A DNA stretch of 64,000 bases, taken from contig NZ_CP022543.1 in assembly GCF_002237555.1 (NCBI RefSeq), positions 1-64,000 on the forward strand, written 5' to 3'. The notes beneath the pieces are model-generated. The model was given only the letters and a program-made list of their open reading frames with translations. It made no database searches and was not told the DNA's origin. This document shows positions 17,730 through 26,331 of the stretch, piece by piece (position 1 is the stretch's first letter; each line of letters opens with the position of its first letter). Origin of the DNA: Antarctobacter heliothermus. Lineage in GTDB: Bacteria; Pseudomonadota; Alphaproteobacteria; Rhodobacterales; Rhodobacteraceae. Made by a program: the position numbers and the translations under genes.

Positions 17730-18070
17730 AGAACGGCTTGGGGTTGAAAATAACGAGCAAGGTGAGGCGGAGACCACGATCGTTCGGGCCATCGACGACG
17801 CCATCCTCGGTCCGGACTTTGTTTTGCACGTGCATGCTCCGAAGGCACCGGACCGACTCGAAAAGGTCACCGTCGAACAGGTTCTCGCTGAAGTCGACAG
17901 GTATGACGGTCGTGCGGCATGCGATCCGATCGAACCAGAATACAATGGTTTCTCGCGCACAGCCAAGTTGTACCTGACCGGAAGGCAGCCAAACCTGTAT
18001 TCGTTGGCGCACGGAGGGCGCAACTACCGCCTGCAGCTTGATCGGCCTACAATCACCTTGGTGCCTGGCG
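17713..18070 (+). pseudogene. primase/helicase-type replication protein, fragment 1 (interrupted by IS copy 1)
   Basis: This frame reads 'RPNLYSLAHGGRNYRLQL'-like sequence (actual: 'QPNLYSLAHGGRNYRLQLD'), a hallmark of phage and plasmid primase/helicase proteins (DUF3987/DUF5906-like), and then 'TITLVPGG' up to the IS boundary at 18070/18071. The frame continues into the IS and is meaningless there. The next part of the same gene, starting 'PGGMSQAVDQTLLAM', lies inverted at 19455-18880. The last 8 bases before the IS, GCCTGGCG, are the target duplication. Confidence 0.65.
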
Positions 18071-18879
18071 GGCTTTGTCAGGTTGCTGATGTCAGGCTGA
18101 GTTTATTGGTGACGGCGAAGATCACGCAGTCAATTCGTTGGAATAACCGGTCCACAGCGAGAGTGCGTCGTTCCTAGCGTGGCGGTAAGATTCTGCGGAC
18201 AGGCGGTGGCGCTTCGGGCGAAACAGACTGGTGGCCTGATCATGCACGGATAGAAACTGCTGTGCTTGGCGCGGGGATTTAAACCGACCCATGATCTTCT
18301 CGCGTCTTCGTGTATGCCGGTGGGAGGCCTCGCTTCGGTTGTTCAAACCCTTGTGCTGACGGTGCTCGATTCCGGGGGCGATTTCTGCCTTGGCTGCACC
18401 GTAAGAGCGCAGCTTGTCCGTCACCAGCACACGGGGTTGGCCCCAACGTTTCATCAGTTTGCGGAGAAATCGGCGGGCCGCGGCCTTGTTGCGTCGGGAC
18501 TGGATCAGGATTTCGAGCACGTCGCCCTTGGCGTCGACCGCCCGCCAAAGCCAGTGGCTTCGTCCCTTGATTTGGATAACGACTTCATCGAGATGCCATT
18601 TATCTGCCGGCGCTGAACGGTCACGGCGAATCTTTGCGGCAAACTGGTGCCCGAACCGGCTCACCCAATCCCGGATCGTTTCGTACGACACTGCAACCCC
18701 GCGTTCAGCCAACAGGTCTTCGACGTCGCGCAGGCTCAGAGCGAAGCGGTGGTAGACCCAGACGGCGTAACCAATCACGCTCCGTGGAAACCGGAAGCCT
18801 TTGATCCGGGACAAATCTTTGGTGTTCAGCATGACAAAGACCTACCCCGCCGATGCGGCGTCAGCAACCTGACAAAGCC
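18071..18879 (-). mobile_element. IS6-family element, copy 1 (809 bp)
   Basis: The element is bounded by 19-bp terminal inverted repeats GGCTTTGTCAGGTTGCTGA (18071-18089, complement at 18861-18879) and holds one transposase gene on the minus strand. Three other 809-bp copies lie at 19456, 57539 and 60022. The left flank GCCTGGCG occurs as its reverse complement on the left flank of copy 2, and the DNA between the two copies is inverted, a signature of intramolecular replicative transposition. Confidence 0.95.
18122..18832 (-). CDS. IS6-family transposase (copy 1)
   Basis: The 236-residue DDE transposase is full length for the family. It has the N-terminal helix-turn-helix ('FALSLRDVEDLLAERGVAVSYETI'), first Asp in 'DKWHLDEVVIQIKG', second Asp in 'RVLVTDKLRSYGAAKAE' and the catalytic Glu in 'LNNRSEASHRHTRRRE'. 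Such enzymes move by replicative cointegrate formation. The amino acid sequence is identical to copy 4 and differs from copy 2 at one residue (Asn versus Thr near the C-terminus). Confidence 0.95.
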   Translation of the reverse strand: MLNTKDLSRIKGFRFPRSVIGYAVWVYHRFALSLRDVEDLLAERGVAVSYETIRDWVSRFGHQFAAKIRRDRSAPADKWHLDEVVIQIKGRSHWLWRAVDAKGDVLEILIQSRRNKAAARRFLRKLMKRWGQPRVLVTDKLRSYGAAKAEIAPGIEHRQHKGLNNRSEASHRHTRRREKIMGRFKSPRQAQQFLSVHDQATSLFRPKRHRLSAESYRHARNDALSLWTGYSNELTA

Positions 18880-19455
18880 CCGTGATCAGGTGCGAGTGAG
18901 GCAAAAACAGGCGCTTTGTCGATCGCAGAACGGATCGGGGCGGTCAGTATCGCGCACAGCAATGCGGTTCTGGATGCCATCGAAGAGAGCTGCAGTTCAG
19001 TGAAGGGACTCCAGATCAGGTTCTGGGCGGCGACGCAATCATCATGCGTCGGCGTTTCTGGAATCGCCGGAAAATCGGCTTCCGAAAAACATCCGTAGAC
19101 GCCGGTTTCCTCATCAAACCCGGGTCGGGTGTGGAGCGTCCCTGATGGGCGTATGAACGGGCCTCTCGAAATTCCCAAGAGGGTCGGCAAAGAACGCTCG
19201 AACTTCCCGACGTGCAGAATCTGGCGGCACAGACGTTCGGTCGGGTCGATGGTCTCTACTACCTCTTCTCCGCGAACGATCTTCTTCCTCCTGAAACGAG
19301 CAAACTTTCCCAACCGGAAGGCGAGCCCATGCTCGTTCAGGAGCGTTGGCAGATGCCCATTGACCGTAACCAGAGCATCGCCCAGATTAAGATACTTACC
19401 GGAGCGTTTCATGGCGAGCAGGGTTTGATCCACCGCCTGCGACATGCCGCCAGGC
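18880..19455 (-). pseudogene. primase/helicase-type replication protein, fragment 2 (inverted between two IS copies)
   Basis: On the minus strand the frame runs from 'PGGMSQAVDQTLLAM' at the copy 2 border to 'AIDKAPVFASLAPDHG' at the copy 1 border. It contains 'TRPGFDEETGVYG' and 'ASRTALLCAILTAPIRSAIDKAPVFA', which precede the Walker A motif in plasmid and phage primase/helicase proteins of the DUF3987/DUF5906 type. It directly continues fragment 1 when re-inverted, sharing 'PGG' and the 8-bp target. The expected NTPase core downstream is absent, so the gene is both inverted and truncated. Confidence 0.7.
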
Positions 19456-20264
19456 GGCTTTGTCAGGTTGCTGACGCCGCATCGGCGGGGTAGGTCTTTG
19501 TCATGCTGAACACCAAAGATTTGTCCCGGATCAAAGGCTTCCGGTTTCCACGGAGCGTGATTGGTTACGCCGTCTGGGTCTACCACCGCTTCGCTCTGAG
19601 CCTGCGCGACGTCGAAGACCTGTTGGCTGAACGCGGGGTTGCAGTGTCGTACGAAACGATCCGGGATTGGGTGAGCCGGTTCGGGCACCAGTTTGCCGCA
19701 AAGATTCGCCGTGACCGTTCAGCGCCGGCAGATAAATGGCATCTCGATGAAGTCGTTATCCAAATCAAGGGACGAAGCCACTGGCTTTGGCGGGCGGTCG
19801 ACGCCAAGGGCGACGTGCTCGAAATCCTGATCCAGTCCCGACGCAACAAGGCCGCGGCCCGCCGATTTCTCCGCAAACTGATGAAACGTTGGGGCCAACC
19901 CCGTGTGCTGGTGACGGACAAGCTGCGCTCTTACGGTGCAGCCAAGGCAGAAATCGCCCCCGGAATCGAGCACCGTCAGCACAAGGGTTTGAACAACCGA
20001 AGCGAGGCCTCCCACCGGCATACACGAAGACGCGAGAAGATCATGGGTCGGTTTAAATCCCCGCGCCAAGCACAGCAGTTTCTATCCGTGCATGATCAGG
20101 CCACCAGTCTGTTTCGCCCGAAGCGCCACCGCCTGTCCGCAGAATCTTACCGCCACGCTAGAACCGACGCACTCTCGCTGTGGACCGGTTATTCCAACGA
20201 ATTGACTGCGTGATCTTCGCCGTCACCAATAAACTCAGCCTGACATCAGCAACCTGACAAAGCC
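19456..20264 (+). mobile_element. IS6-family element, copy 2 (809 bp)
   Basis: It has the same 19-bp terminal repeats as copy 1 but the opposite orientation. The left flank CGCCAGGC (19448-19455) is the exact reverse complement of the flank left of copy 1. The right end abuts, without a gap, a different IS6 element whose first 20 or so codons are missing, so this copy also took part in an adjacent deletion. Confidence 0.95.
19503..20213 (+). CDS. IS6-family transposase (copy 2)
   Basis: This is a 236-residue DDE transposase, intact, with all three catalytic residues. It differs from copies 1 and 4 by one residue close to the C-terminus ('RHARTDALSLW' instead of 'RHARNDALSLW'), caused by two nearby base differences. 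It is convergent-free and should be functional. A chimeric minus-strand open frame crossing its left end is an artefact. Confidence 0.95.
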   Translation: MLNTKDLSRIKGFRFPRSVIGYAVWVYHRFALSLRDVEDLLAERGVAVSYETIRDWVSRFGHQFAAKIRRDRSAPADKWHLDEVVIQIKGRSHWLWRAVDAKGDVLEILIQSRRNKAAARRFLRKLMKRWGQPRVLVTDKLRSYGAAKAEIAPGIEHRQHKGLNNRSEASHRHTRRREKIMGRFKSPRQAQQFLSVHDQATSLFRPKRHRLSAESYRHARTDALSLWTGYSNELTA

Positions 20265-20963
20265 CCTATGCCGTCTGGGCGTACCATCGCTTTGCCCTGA
20301 GCCTGCGCGATGTCGAGGATCTGTTGGCCGAACGGGGCGTAATCGTCTCGTATGAAAGCATCCGGGTATGGTGCCGGCGGTTCGGAACGCAGATAGCGGC
20401 CAAGATCCGTCGCGATCGCCCGGTTCCTCCCGACAAATGGCACTTGGACGAAGTCGTGATTTCAATTCAAGGGCGAAAATATTGGCTTTGGCGAGCGGTC
20501 GACGCAAACGGAGACGTGCTGGAGATACTGCTGCAAGGCCGCAGAAATGCCTATGCCGCCAAGCGTTTCCTGATGAAGTTGATGAAGCGATGGGGTGTGC
20601 CACGCGTCCTGGTGACGGACAAACTGCGCAGCTATGCCGTGGCCATCCGTGACCTTTGCCCAAGTGTCGATCATCGCTCGCACAAGGGTTTGAACAACCG
20701 ATCAGAGGCGTCGCATCGACACACACGACGAAGAGAAAAGATCATGGGTCGCTTCAAATCCCCCCGCCAGGCGCAGAGTTTTCTATCCGTCCACGATCAG
20801 GCCGCGACCCTCTTCCGTCCAAAGCGCCACCGCCTTTCCGCAGCACCCTACCGCCAATCTCGGGCCGAAGCGTTCAGCCTGTGGAACAACTATGCGGCTG
20901 AATTGGCTGCCTGAGCGGAGCGCGGCTCTGGGTCTCGTCATGACTGAACAACCTGACAAAGCC
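20265..20963 (+). pseudogene. second, divergent IS6-family element, 5'-truncated
   Basis: The transposase frame starts mid-protein at the IS copy 2 border with 'YAVWAYHRFALSLRDVEDLL' and runs to a stop at 20914, about 216 codons. Catalytic parts are intact: 'DKWHLDEVVISIQG', 'VLVTDKLRSYAVAI' and 'NNRSEASHRHTRRREK'. The right inverted repeat, ending CCTGACAAAGCC at 20963, is present, but the left end and the start codon were removed by IS copy 2. It is related to, but clearly distinct from, the 809-bp element. Confidence 0.9.
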
Positions 20964-21079
20964 TTGAAAAGTTATCAGTCTTTTGTTTATGCATAGCATT
21001 AACGTGCTTGAACTGGATCTACCGTGATCTTTGCTCAGCTTCGTGGCCGTACAGAACCTTATTTGGAGGATAATATATT

Positions 21080-22135
21080 ATGCCAACGACTTATACTTTC
21101 GGAAGCTCTGTCGGCTCAGACGGGATCGGTTCGTTTTTTGATGACTATGACGGCACAATCACGACTGTTGTTGATGATGGCAGTATACAGCCCGGTGATG
21201 CGGTCACCATCACGGGTTTCGATATCAATACAATGTCTACCGGTGGTGTTTCCGGTGGCACCGGATTCTACCTTGGGAACGGCACATTCAACGGTGCAAA
21301 CGGTTATGTCTTCGGAGGCGCCGACACAGTAGCTGGCAATACGAATTTCTTTGTGGTCTTCGACGGTGATGAAGGCTCACAATTCTCCACAGCAATTGAC
21401 GTAGGCAACTTTGTTGACGACCCGTCGTCGCAGCCGCTTGACGATGATCCGGCTTGCTTTGCGGTCGGTTCCATGATCGCGACCCCGGACGGCGAGACCG
21501 CAGTCGAATGCCTAAAGATCGGGGATCCGGTCATGACTGCGAATGGAAGGCACGTACCGGTCACATGGGTCGGTCGCAAAACCGTACACAAGGCATTTGC
21601 ATCGCCCCGCGTACAACCTGTCCGAATTCGAGCCAAAGCGCTGGGGTTTGGTCAACCCCATAGTGATCTCGTGGTGACCTCAGACCATGCAATTGTTCTT
21701 GAGGGATTGGCAATCAATGCCGGAGCCCTGGTGAATGGCACGAGCATCTCATTTGTTCCGCTCAACAAACAACCTGATTTGAATGTCTATTATCATATCG
21801 AGACCGAAGAGCACGAGGTCATCCTTGCGAATGGTGCTCCTGCTGAGACCTACATAGACTATGTTCAGCGCAAGGCTTTTGACAATTATCAGGAATACTT
21901 GGACCTTTACGGCGAAGAGCGCACCATCTCAGAGTTGGAGCTGCCCCGCATCTCTGGCAAGCGGTTTGTGCCGCAGTCGATCCGAGCCCGGCTTCAAGGG
22001 GAACTTGGCAAGGCTCCCGGCTTCGTCGTCGATAGTTTGAATGTGGGATATGGGGGCCTTGGGCGCAGGCAGATTTCCGAATATCTTGATCGTGTTGTGG
22101 TGCATCCACCCTCTGATCAGGTCGCCAACCTCTAA
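21080..22135 (+). CDS. Hint (hedgehog/intein) domain-containing protein 1
   Basis: The 351-residue protein starts with about 130 residues of acidic, Gly/Thr-rich beta-type sequence without a signal peptide. From 'DPACFAVGSMIATPDGETAVECLKIGD' onward a Hint domain follows, with the conserved N-terminal Cys, 'VQPVRIRAKALG', 'DLVVTSDHAIVL' and 'YYHIETEEHEVILANGAPAETYIDY'. Such proteins are common in Rhodobacterales. Hint domains self-cleave, but the role here is not known. GGAGG lies 11 bases before the ATG. A paralogue follows at 22702. Confidence 0.8.
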   Translation: MPTTYTFGSSVGSDGIGSFFDDYDGTITTVVDDGSIQPGDAVTITGFDINTMSTGGVSGGTGFYLGNGTFNGANGYVFGGADTVAGNTNFFVVFDGDEGSQFSTAIDVGNFVDDPSSQPLDDDPACFAVGSMIATPDGETAVECLKIGDPVMTANGRHVPVTWVGRKTVHKAFASPRVQPVRIRAKALGFGQPHSDLVVTSDHAIVLEGLAINAGALVNGTSISFVPLNKQPDLNVYYHIETEEHEVILANGAPAETYIDYVQRKAFDNYQEYLDLYGEERTISELELPRISGKRFVPQSIRARLQGELGKAPGFVVDSLNVGYGGLGRRQISEYLDRVVVHPPSDQVANL

Positions 22136-22701
22136 GCTGCAAAGTGATGCGTTCCTAGAGGCTTCCACGATGGCTATCGACCAATCACTCGGTTGCATGT
22201 CCCGATCCCGCCGCAGACGGTATACACTTGAGCGCGTCGCTTGGTCGTGCAGGTAACAAGCGTGGCGAGAGCCTTTTTCGATACAGGTCCAGCGCGCTTG
22301 ACTGCCCTCTCTCTCCTACGGCACCGCATGCTGGATATCCCCAGCCGCGCAACATGCGCCAAACTGCGATGAACGTCAGCGCCAACGCCACGCTAATAAA
22401 ACAACTTCAGTACACAAATGCTGGGTCGGTGCCCCATGACGCGACTTGGACAGTCAAGTTGCAGAGGTTCAAGCCCGGATGGCGGTCGTGCGCGGCAGTG
22501 CCGGGTTTGGCGTCGCAGTCATGGGTCCTGTGGTCGAGCCCACCCAATAAATTCATTTCGGCTTGTGGGCACCAGAGTCGCTCATGCTAACCCGACACGA
22601 TGACCTACTCTGAACCTAATAAAAGTTAAGACAGGCTATTAACCTGCAGCCACATACGATACTGATTTTCCCATAAATTTTACCTGCGCAGAGGACAGGC
22701 A
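22136..22701. other. gap between the two Hint genes
   Basis: About 560 bases separate the paralogues. Short open frames occur (for example 22228-22590 on the plus strand), but none shows a motif. The last 100 bases are AT-rich (22610-22690) and probably hold the promoter of the second Hint gene. Confidence 0.4.
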
Positions 22702-23652
22702 ATGCCAACACCATTTTCAGACCAATTTTTTTACATAGACCCATTCTCTCCGCCTGGTGTTGGCGCGCAGCTGGATGTGTTCGATCTGACGGGTAGTGAT
22801 GTGAATGATGATGGCGTCATTACTCCAACCTCGGGGGATACCATCAATGGCTTTGACATCATCCAGTCTTATAATGGTGATACTGTAACCGTTAACGTCT
22901 CCGGAGAAGATCAGATCACCTACACTGGCGTCACGTTTTACATTGCGTCCGCGCAATGGATATTTACTCCAACAGATGGTCAGTTGCTTCAGTCAGGCGC
23001 GTTCGTTTCGGCTACCGGCGTGCCGAGCCAGGGCAGCGTCACGACGTCCGCGCTGTCACCGCCATGTTTTGCCGCTAGCACCTTGATCGAAACCCCGTCG
23101 GGCCCTCGCAGGGTCGAAACCTTGGTTGCGGGAGATATTATCCTAACCGCAGATGGAGGTACGACGACAGTTCTGTGGCTTGGGCTAAAGACTTGCACGC
23201 GGCTTTCCTATGGTTCGGCCATGCAACCTGTTCGTATTCGCGCGGGCGCATTGGGTGAAGGGCTGCCAACCGCCGATCTGACAGTCACCGCCGACCACGG
23301 CATGATCTTTGACGATTTGGTCATCAATGCTAGCGCCTTGGTGAACGGCGACATGATCGATTTCCATCCTATGGCCGAACTGCCCCGCCAAATCACCTAT
23401 TACCACATCGAAACCGATGCCCATGACGTGATCCTCGCAAATGGAACACCCACGGAAACATTCGTGGATTACGTGGGGCGCACGGCCTTTGACAATTATG
23501 CCGAATACCTCGAGCTTTATGGTGCAGAGCGGATCATCCCTGAAATGCACCGCCTCCGCATCTCGACGCGGCGAATGCTGCCGAATGCAATGCGCGCGCG
23601 TCTGGGAATCGCGTCCGTGTCCGAGCCACTGCCCGCGTTACTCGCTTCTTGA
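22702..23652 (+). CDS. Hint (hedgehog/intein) domain-containing protein 2
   Basis: The 316-residue protein is a paralogue of the preceding Hint protein. Its N-terminal 115 residues ('PFSPPGVGAQLDVFDLTGSD', then 'TINGFDI') differ strongly. The Hint part from 'PPCFAASTLIETPSGPRRVETLVAGD' through 'LTVTADHGMIFDDLVINASALVNG' to 'YYHIETDAHDVILANGTPTETFVDY' aligns closely. The C-terminal tail 'YLELYGAERIIPEMHRLRISTRRMLP' also matches. The product may be exported by a type I-like route, as no classical signal peptide is seen. The first Cys needed for autoprocessing is present. Confidence 0.8.
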   Translation: MPTPFSDQFFYIDPFSPPGVGAQLDVFDLTGSDVNDDGVITPTSGDTINGFDIIQSYNGDTVTVNVSGEDQITYTGVTFYIASAQWIFTPTDGQLLQSGAFVSATGVPSQGSVTTSALSPPCFAASTLIETPSGPRRVETLVAGDIILTADGGTTTVLWLGLKTCTRLSYGSAMQPVRIRAGALGEGLPTADLTVTADHGMIFDDLVINASALVNGDMIDFHPMAELPRQITYYHIETDAHDVILANGTPTETFVDYVGRTAFDNYAEYLELYGAERIIPEMHRLRISTRRMLPNAMRARLGIASVSEPLPALLAS

Positions 23653-23706
23653 AAGGACGTTCCGCCGATGATCGAGCTGCCCTAGAGTTTTTTTGGGGCT
23701 GGCAAC

Positions 23707-23737
23707 AATGTCGAATCCGCGAAATGGATTCGACATT
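23707..23737 (+). terminator. terminator after the second Hint gene
   Basis: A perfect 12-bp stem, AATGTCGAATCC with GGATTCGACATT, closes a 7-nt loop and is followed by TTTC. It lies 55 bases after the Hint stop and just before the IS at 23756. Confidence 0.75.
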
Positions 23738-23755
23738 TTCTGCTCACATTTCAGG

Positions 23756-24567
23756 GGCATTGCCAACTTAACGGCACTGGCCTGTGACGGTGCCCAGGGG
23801 TGACCTTCTCAGGTGGTCATTTCGAGCGCATAACTGTGCCACAGGTCGAAGGCATCTGACCTTGCGTGGCGATATGAGACGGCGGAAAGGCGGTAGCGGC
23901 GGGGTCTGAACATCGTGTTGATTTGATCGTGGGCCGCGGGGAATCTTTGCGTCTGTCGGATCGATTTGAACCGGCCCATGACCTCCTCTCGTTTGCGGCT
24001 CGGCCGACGCGCAGCCTCGATGCGGTTGTTGAGCCCTTTGTGTGCCCGATGATCAGCTTCTGGCGCAAGAGCCCGGATCGGCTTGATGTAACTGCGCAAT
24101 TTGTCCGTCACGACGACACGCGGCTTGCCATAGCAGGCGATCAGCCGGGCAAGGAAACGCTTGGCGGCTTTGGCATTTCGGCGTGGTTGCACAAGGATAT
24201 CCAGCACGTCCCCATTCGCGTCCACCGCTCGCCACAACCACTGCTTCACGCCGTTGATCGGAACGACGACTTCGTCCAAATGCCACTTGTCGGCAGCAGC
24301 GGGGCGGTCACGTTTGATGCAATCGGCGAAATGCCGACCAAACCGGTTCACCCATTTGCGCACGGTTTCCCGGCTGACGGTTACACCGCGTTCAGCCAGC
24401 AGATCCTCGACGTCCGCCGTGCTGAATGCGAAGCGATGATAGGCTCATACGGCAAAGGTCACGACTTCACGGGGGAAACGATAGCCTTTCAGGCGCGGCA
24501 ACTCAGATGGTATTCTCATGACAAAAACGCTAGTCGCGCCAAGGTGTGGCAGCAAGTTGGCAATGCC
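23756..24567 (-). mobile_element. IS6-family element, third type (812 bp), inactive
   Basis: The terminal inverted repeats are GGCATTGCCAACTT at 23756-23769 and its complement at 24554-24567. They differ from the repeats of the 809-bp element, so this is another IS6-family member. The flanking 8-mers (ATTTCAGG left, AGAACGAT right) do not match, so either the insertion is old or one flank was exchanged by recombination. Confidence 0.85.
23809..24519 (-). pseudogene. IS6-family transposase with a premature stop codon
   Basis: The frame from ATG at 24519 would give about 236 residues, but codon 25 is TGA (24447-24445) where relatives have Trp ('FAVWAYHRFAF' becomes 'FAV*AYHRFAF'). A single G-to-A change explains it. 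The rest is intact: 'DKWHLDEVVVPING', 'RVVVTDKLRSYIKPI', and the Glu region reads 'NNRIEAARRPSRKREE'. Reinitiation inside would lose the helix-turn-helix. Confidence 0.88.
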
Positions 24568-24615
24568 AGAACGATTCACCCTAAATCCGATCCACCAGAT
24601 GCCGGGACTGAACAC

Positions 24616-25530
24616 CTAGCCTGAACCAAGAACGTCGATGCCGTCCAGATCGTTGAAGCGCTCTTCGAGGGCGTTGAACTCCGGCAGGCCCATCAAGCTC
24701 CATATGTCGTCGATGGAGGACATCAATTCAGGCCGGTCCACCACTTCGCCCGTCGGCAGCGCCTCGCGCAGCGCGGCGAGCGTTGTCTCCATCCCCTTGA
24801 GCGCCGCCGCAGGAAGCATCCGGGGCAAGGTGACGCGCCGCACGCCCAATTCATGCAAGCGCTTTACCGGAATCAGCGGAGTGGTCGGGCGCGACCTCAG
24901 GCCAAAGCCCATGTTGATCGACACGGGGATTTCAACCGCCTCGACCAGAGCCTTGATCTGGTCCTCGCCCTTGATCGCGTCGGCGAAGATCAAATCGGCA
25001 CCGGCCTTTTCGTACAGCTTCGCGCGGCGCAGCGCTCCCTCTAGCCCCTCGACGGCAATCGCGTCGGTTCGGGCGAGGATCACAAAGTCGTCGTCCAGGC
25101 GGGCATCGCAGGCAGCCTCGATCTTGCGCGCCATCTCGCGCATGTCGATGACGTCCTTGCCCGCCATGTGGCCGCAGCGCTTGGGGCTGACCTGGTCCTC
25201 GATATTGATACCGGCGACGCCGGTTTCCTCGAAGCGGCGGGTGCTGTGCCAGACCGTCGCGGGGTTTCCATAGCCCGTATCGGCATCGGCCATCAGCGGG
25301 ATCGACACGCAGCGCGCCATCATGCGGCAGGCCTCGACATTGTCTGTCAGGCCCATGATGCCAACGTCCTCGAACCCCATGCGCGAATTGGCCAGCCCCG
25401 CGCCGGTCGTGCAGGCGGTCTTGAAACCCATCTTCTCGACAAGGCGGACGCTGTATCCGTCGTAGACTCCGGGCGACACGAGGATGTCTTCCCCGGCCAA
25501 TAGATCGCGCAGGCGCTTGGTGGATTTCAC
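24616..25530 (-). CDS. isocitrate lyase/PEP mutase family protein (2,3-dimethylmalate or methylisocitrate lyase-like)
   Basis: This 304-residue (alpha/beta)8 enzyme of the ICL/PEP-mutase family shows 'VSPGVYDGYSVRLVEKMGF', 'PLMADADTGYGNPATV' (Mg-binding Asp pair), 'INIEDQVSPKRCGHMAGK' with the catalytic Cys loop, and 'ILARTDAIAVEGLEGALRRA'. Cys in the KRCGH loop points to a C-C lyase cleaving a 2-hydroxy dicarboxylate rather than a P-C mutase. It overlaps the GntR gene (ATGA), so both are co-transcribed. With the divergent aconitase-like hydratase it would make a hydratase-lyase pair, as in 2,3-dimethylmaleate degradation. Confidence 0.82.
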   Translation of the reverse strand: MKSTKRLRDLLAGEDILVSPGVYDGYSVRLVEKMGFKTACTTGAGLANSRMGFEDVGIMGLTDNVEACRMMARCVSIPLMADADTGYGNPATVWHSTRRFEETGVAGINIEDQVSPKRCGHMAGKDVIDMREMARKIEAACDARLDDDFVILARTDAIAVEGLEGALRRAKLYEKAGADLIFADAIKGEDQIKALVEAVEIPVSINMGFGLRSRPTTPLIPVKRLHELGVRRVTLPRMLPAAALKGMETTLAALREALPTGEVVDRPELMSSIDDIWSLMGLPEFNALEERFNDLDGIDVLGSG

Positions 25531-26198
25531 GCTTTGTTTTCCTTGTTCTCGGCACCACTGGCGACTGCCGGGGTGGTTTCGCTGTCCAGCAGGTTTTGCA
25601 GCGCCTCGGTGGCGCGGGCGATATGGGCCCGCATCAGGGACTCGGCAAGCTCGGCATCGCGGGCGCGCATGGCCCGCAGGATCTGCCAGTGCTCGGCCGC
25701 CGCGTTGCCCTGCCGCCCGGCGTACGACCCCGAGCGGGCGCGGTACAGGCGCAGCAAGTAATACAGTTCGTCACACAACAGCGACTGGATACGGCGGTTG
25801 CCGCTTTCACGCGCGATCCGCGCATGGAGGTCCAGGACCTTCGCGTCGCCATCGACCTTCTCGAAATCGGCCAGCAGCGAGGTCATAGCGGCATCGCTCA
25901 TGACCTGCGTGGCCAGCTTGACGCTCATGCCTTCGACGCTTTCGCGCAGCTGGAAGATCTCAACCATATCCCGCGCGTCCAGATCGACGACACGGGCCTT
26001 GAAATAGGGCTCTTTCACTATCAGCCCACGCCCCTGCAGGGCCTTGACCGCTTCGCGGACCGGGCCGCGGCTGACCTTGAAGGACTCGGCAATCGCGGCT
26101 TCGTTGACCACACCACCAAGGGGAATTTCACCACCCAAGATACGCTGGAAGATGCCCTCGAACACGGTATCAACGAGGGTTCGCTGCTGGTCGGCCAT
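25527..26198 (-). CDS. GntR family regulator, FadR subfamily (FCD domain)
   Basis: The 223-residue protein has a GntR winged helix at residues 8-75 ('IPLGGVVNEAAIAESFKVSR', 'GPVREAVKALQGRGLI') and an alpha-helical FCD effector domain from about 90 ('VEIFQLRESVEGMSVKLATQ', with His at 'DLHARIARESGNRR' and later). It is the only regulator gene of the 24.6-48 kb island. The six TGTTGACA-type sites in three promoter regions, one of them just before its own start, suggest autoregulation and control of the whole island, with a pathway intermediate as inducer. Confidence 0.88.
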   Translation of the reverse strand: MADQQRTLVDTVFEGIFQRILGGEIPLGGVVNEAAIAESFKVSRGPVREAVKALQGRGLIVKEPYFKARVVDLDARDMVEIFQLRESVEGMSVKLATQVMSDAAMTSLLADFEKVDGDAKVLDLHARIARESGNRRIQSLLCDELYYLLRLYRARSGSYAGRQGNAAAEHWQILRAMRARDAELAESLMRAHIARATEALQNLLDSETTPAVASGAENKENKA

Positions 26199-26331
26199 TT
26201 GCGCTCCGTTGTGTCAACACTTTCGCTAATATACCGTCAGAATCTTGACGCGTAAACACGTAAATGCGCGACATAGGTGACATGTTGGTATTACTGTTGA
26301 CACTTTTTAGGCCCACGTCTATCTATTTTGC
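26199..26331. promoter_or_regulatory. divergent promoter region with two candidate GntR operators
   Basis: GTGTCAACAC at 26211-26220 (reverse: GTGTTGACAC) lies just upstream of the gntR start. CTGTTGACAC at 26294-26303 overlaps a -35 box TTGACA (26297-26302) that is 17 bases from TATCTA (26320-26325). Transcription would start at about the ATG at 26332, so the aconitase-like mRNA may be leaderless. For gntR, TTTACG-17-TATATT on the minus strand places the first operator near +1. The operator assignment is inference from recurrence. Confidence 0.65.

Noticed and set aside
18861..19688. 275-codon minus-strand frame joining IS sequence and primase sequence
   Set aside because: A chance fusion across the IS copy 2 border; only the part between the IS copies is real remnant.
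23756..24567. Target site duplication around the third-type IS
   Set aside because: Flanking 8-mers ATTTCAGG and AGAACGAT differ, so no intact duplication can be claimed.
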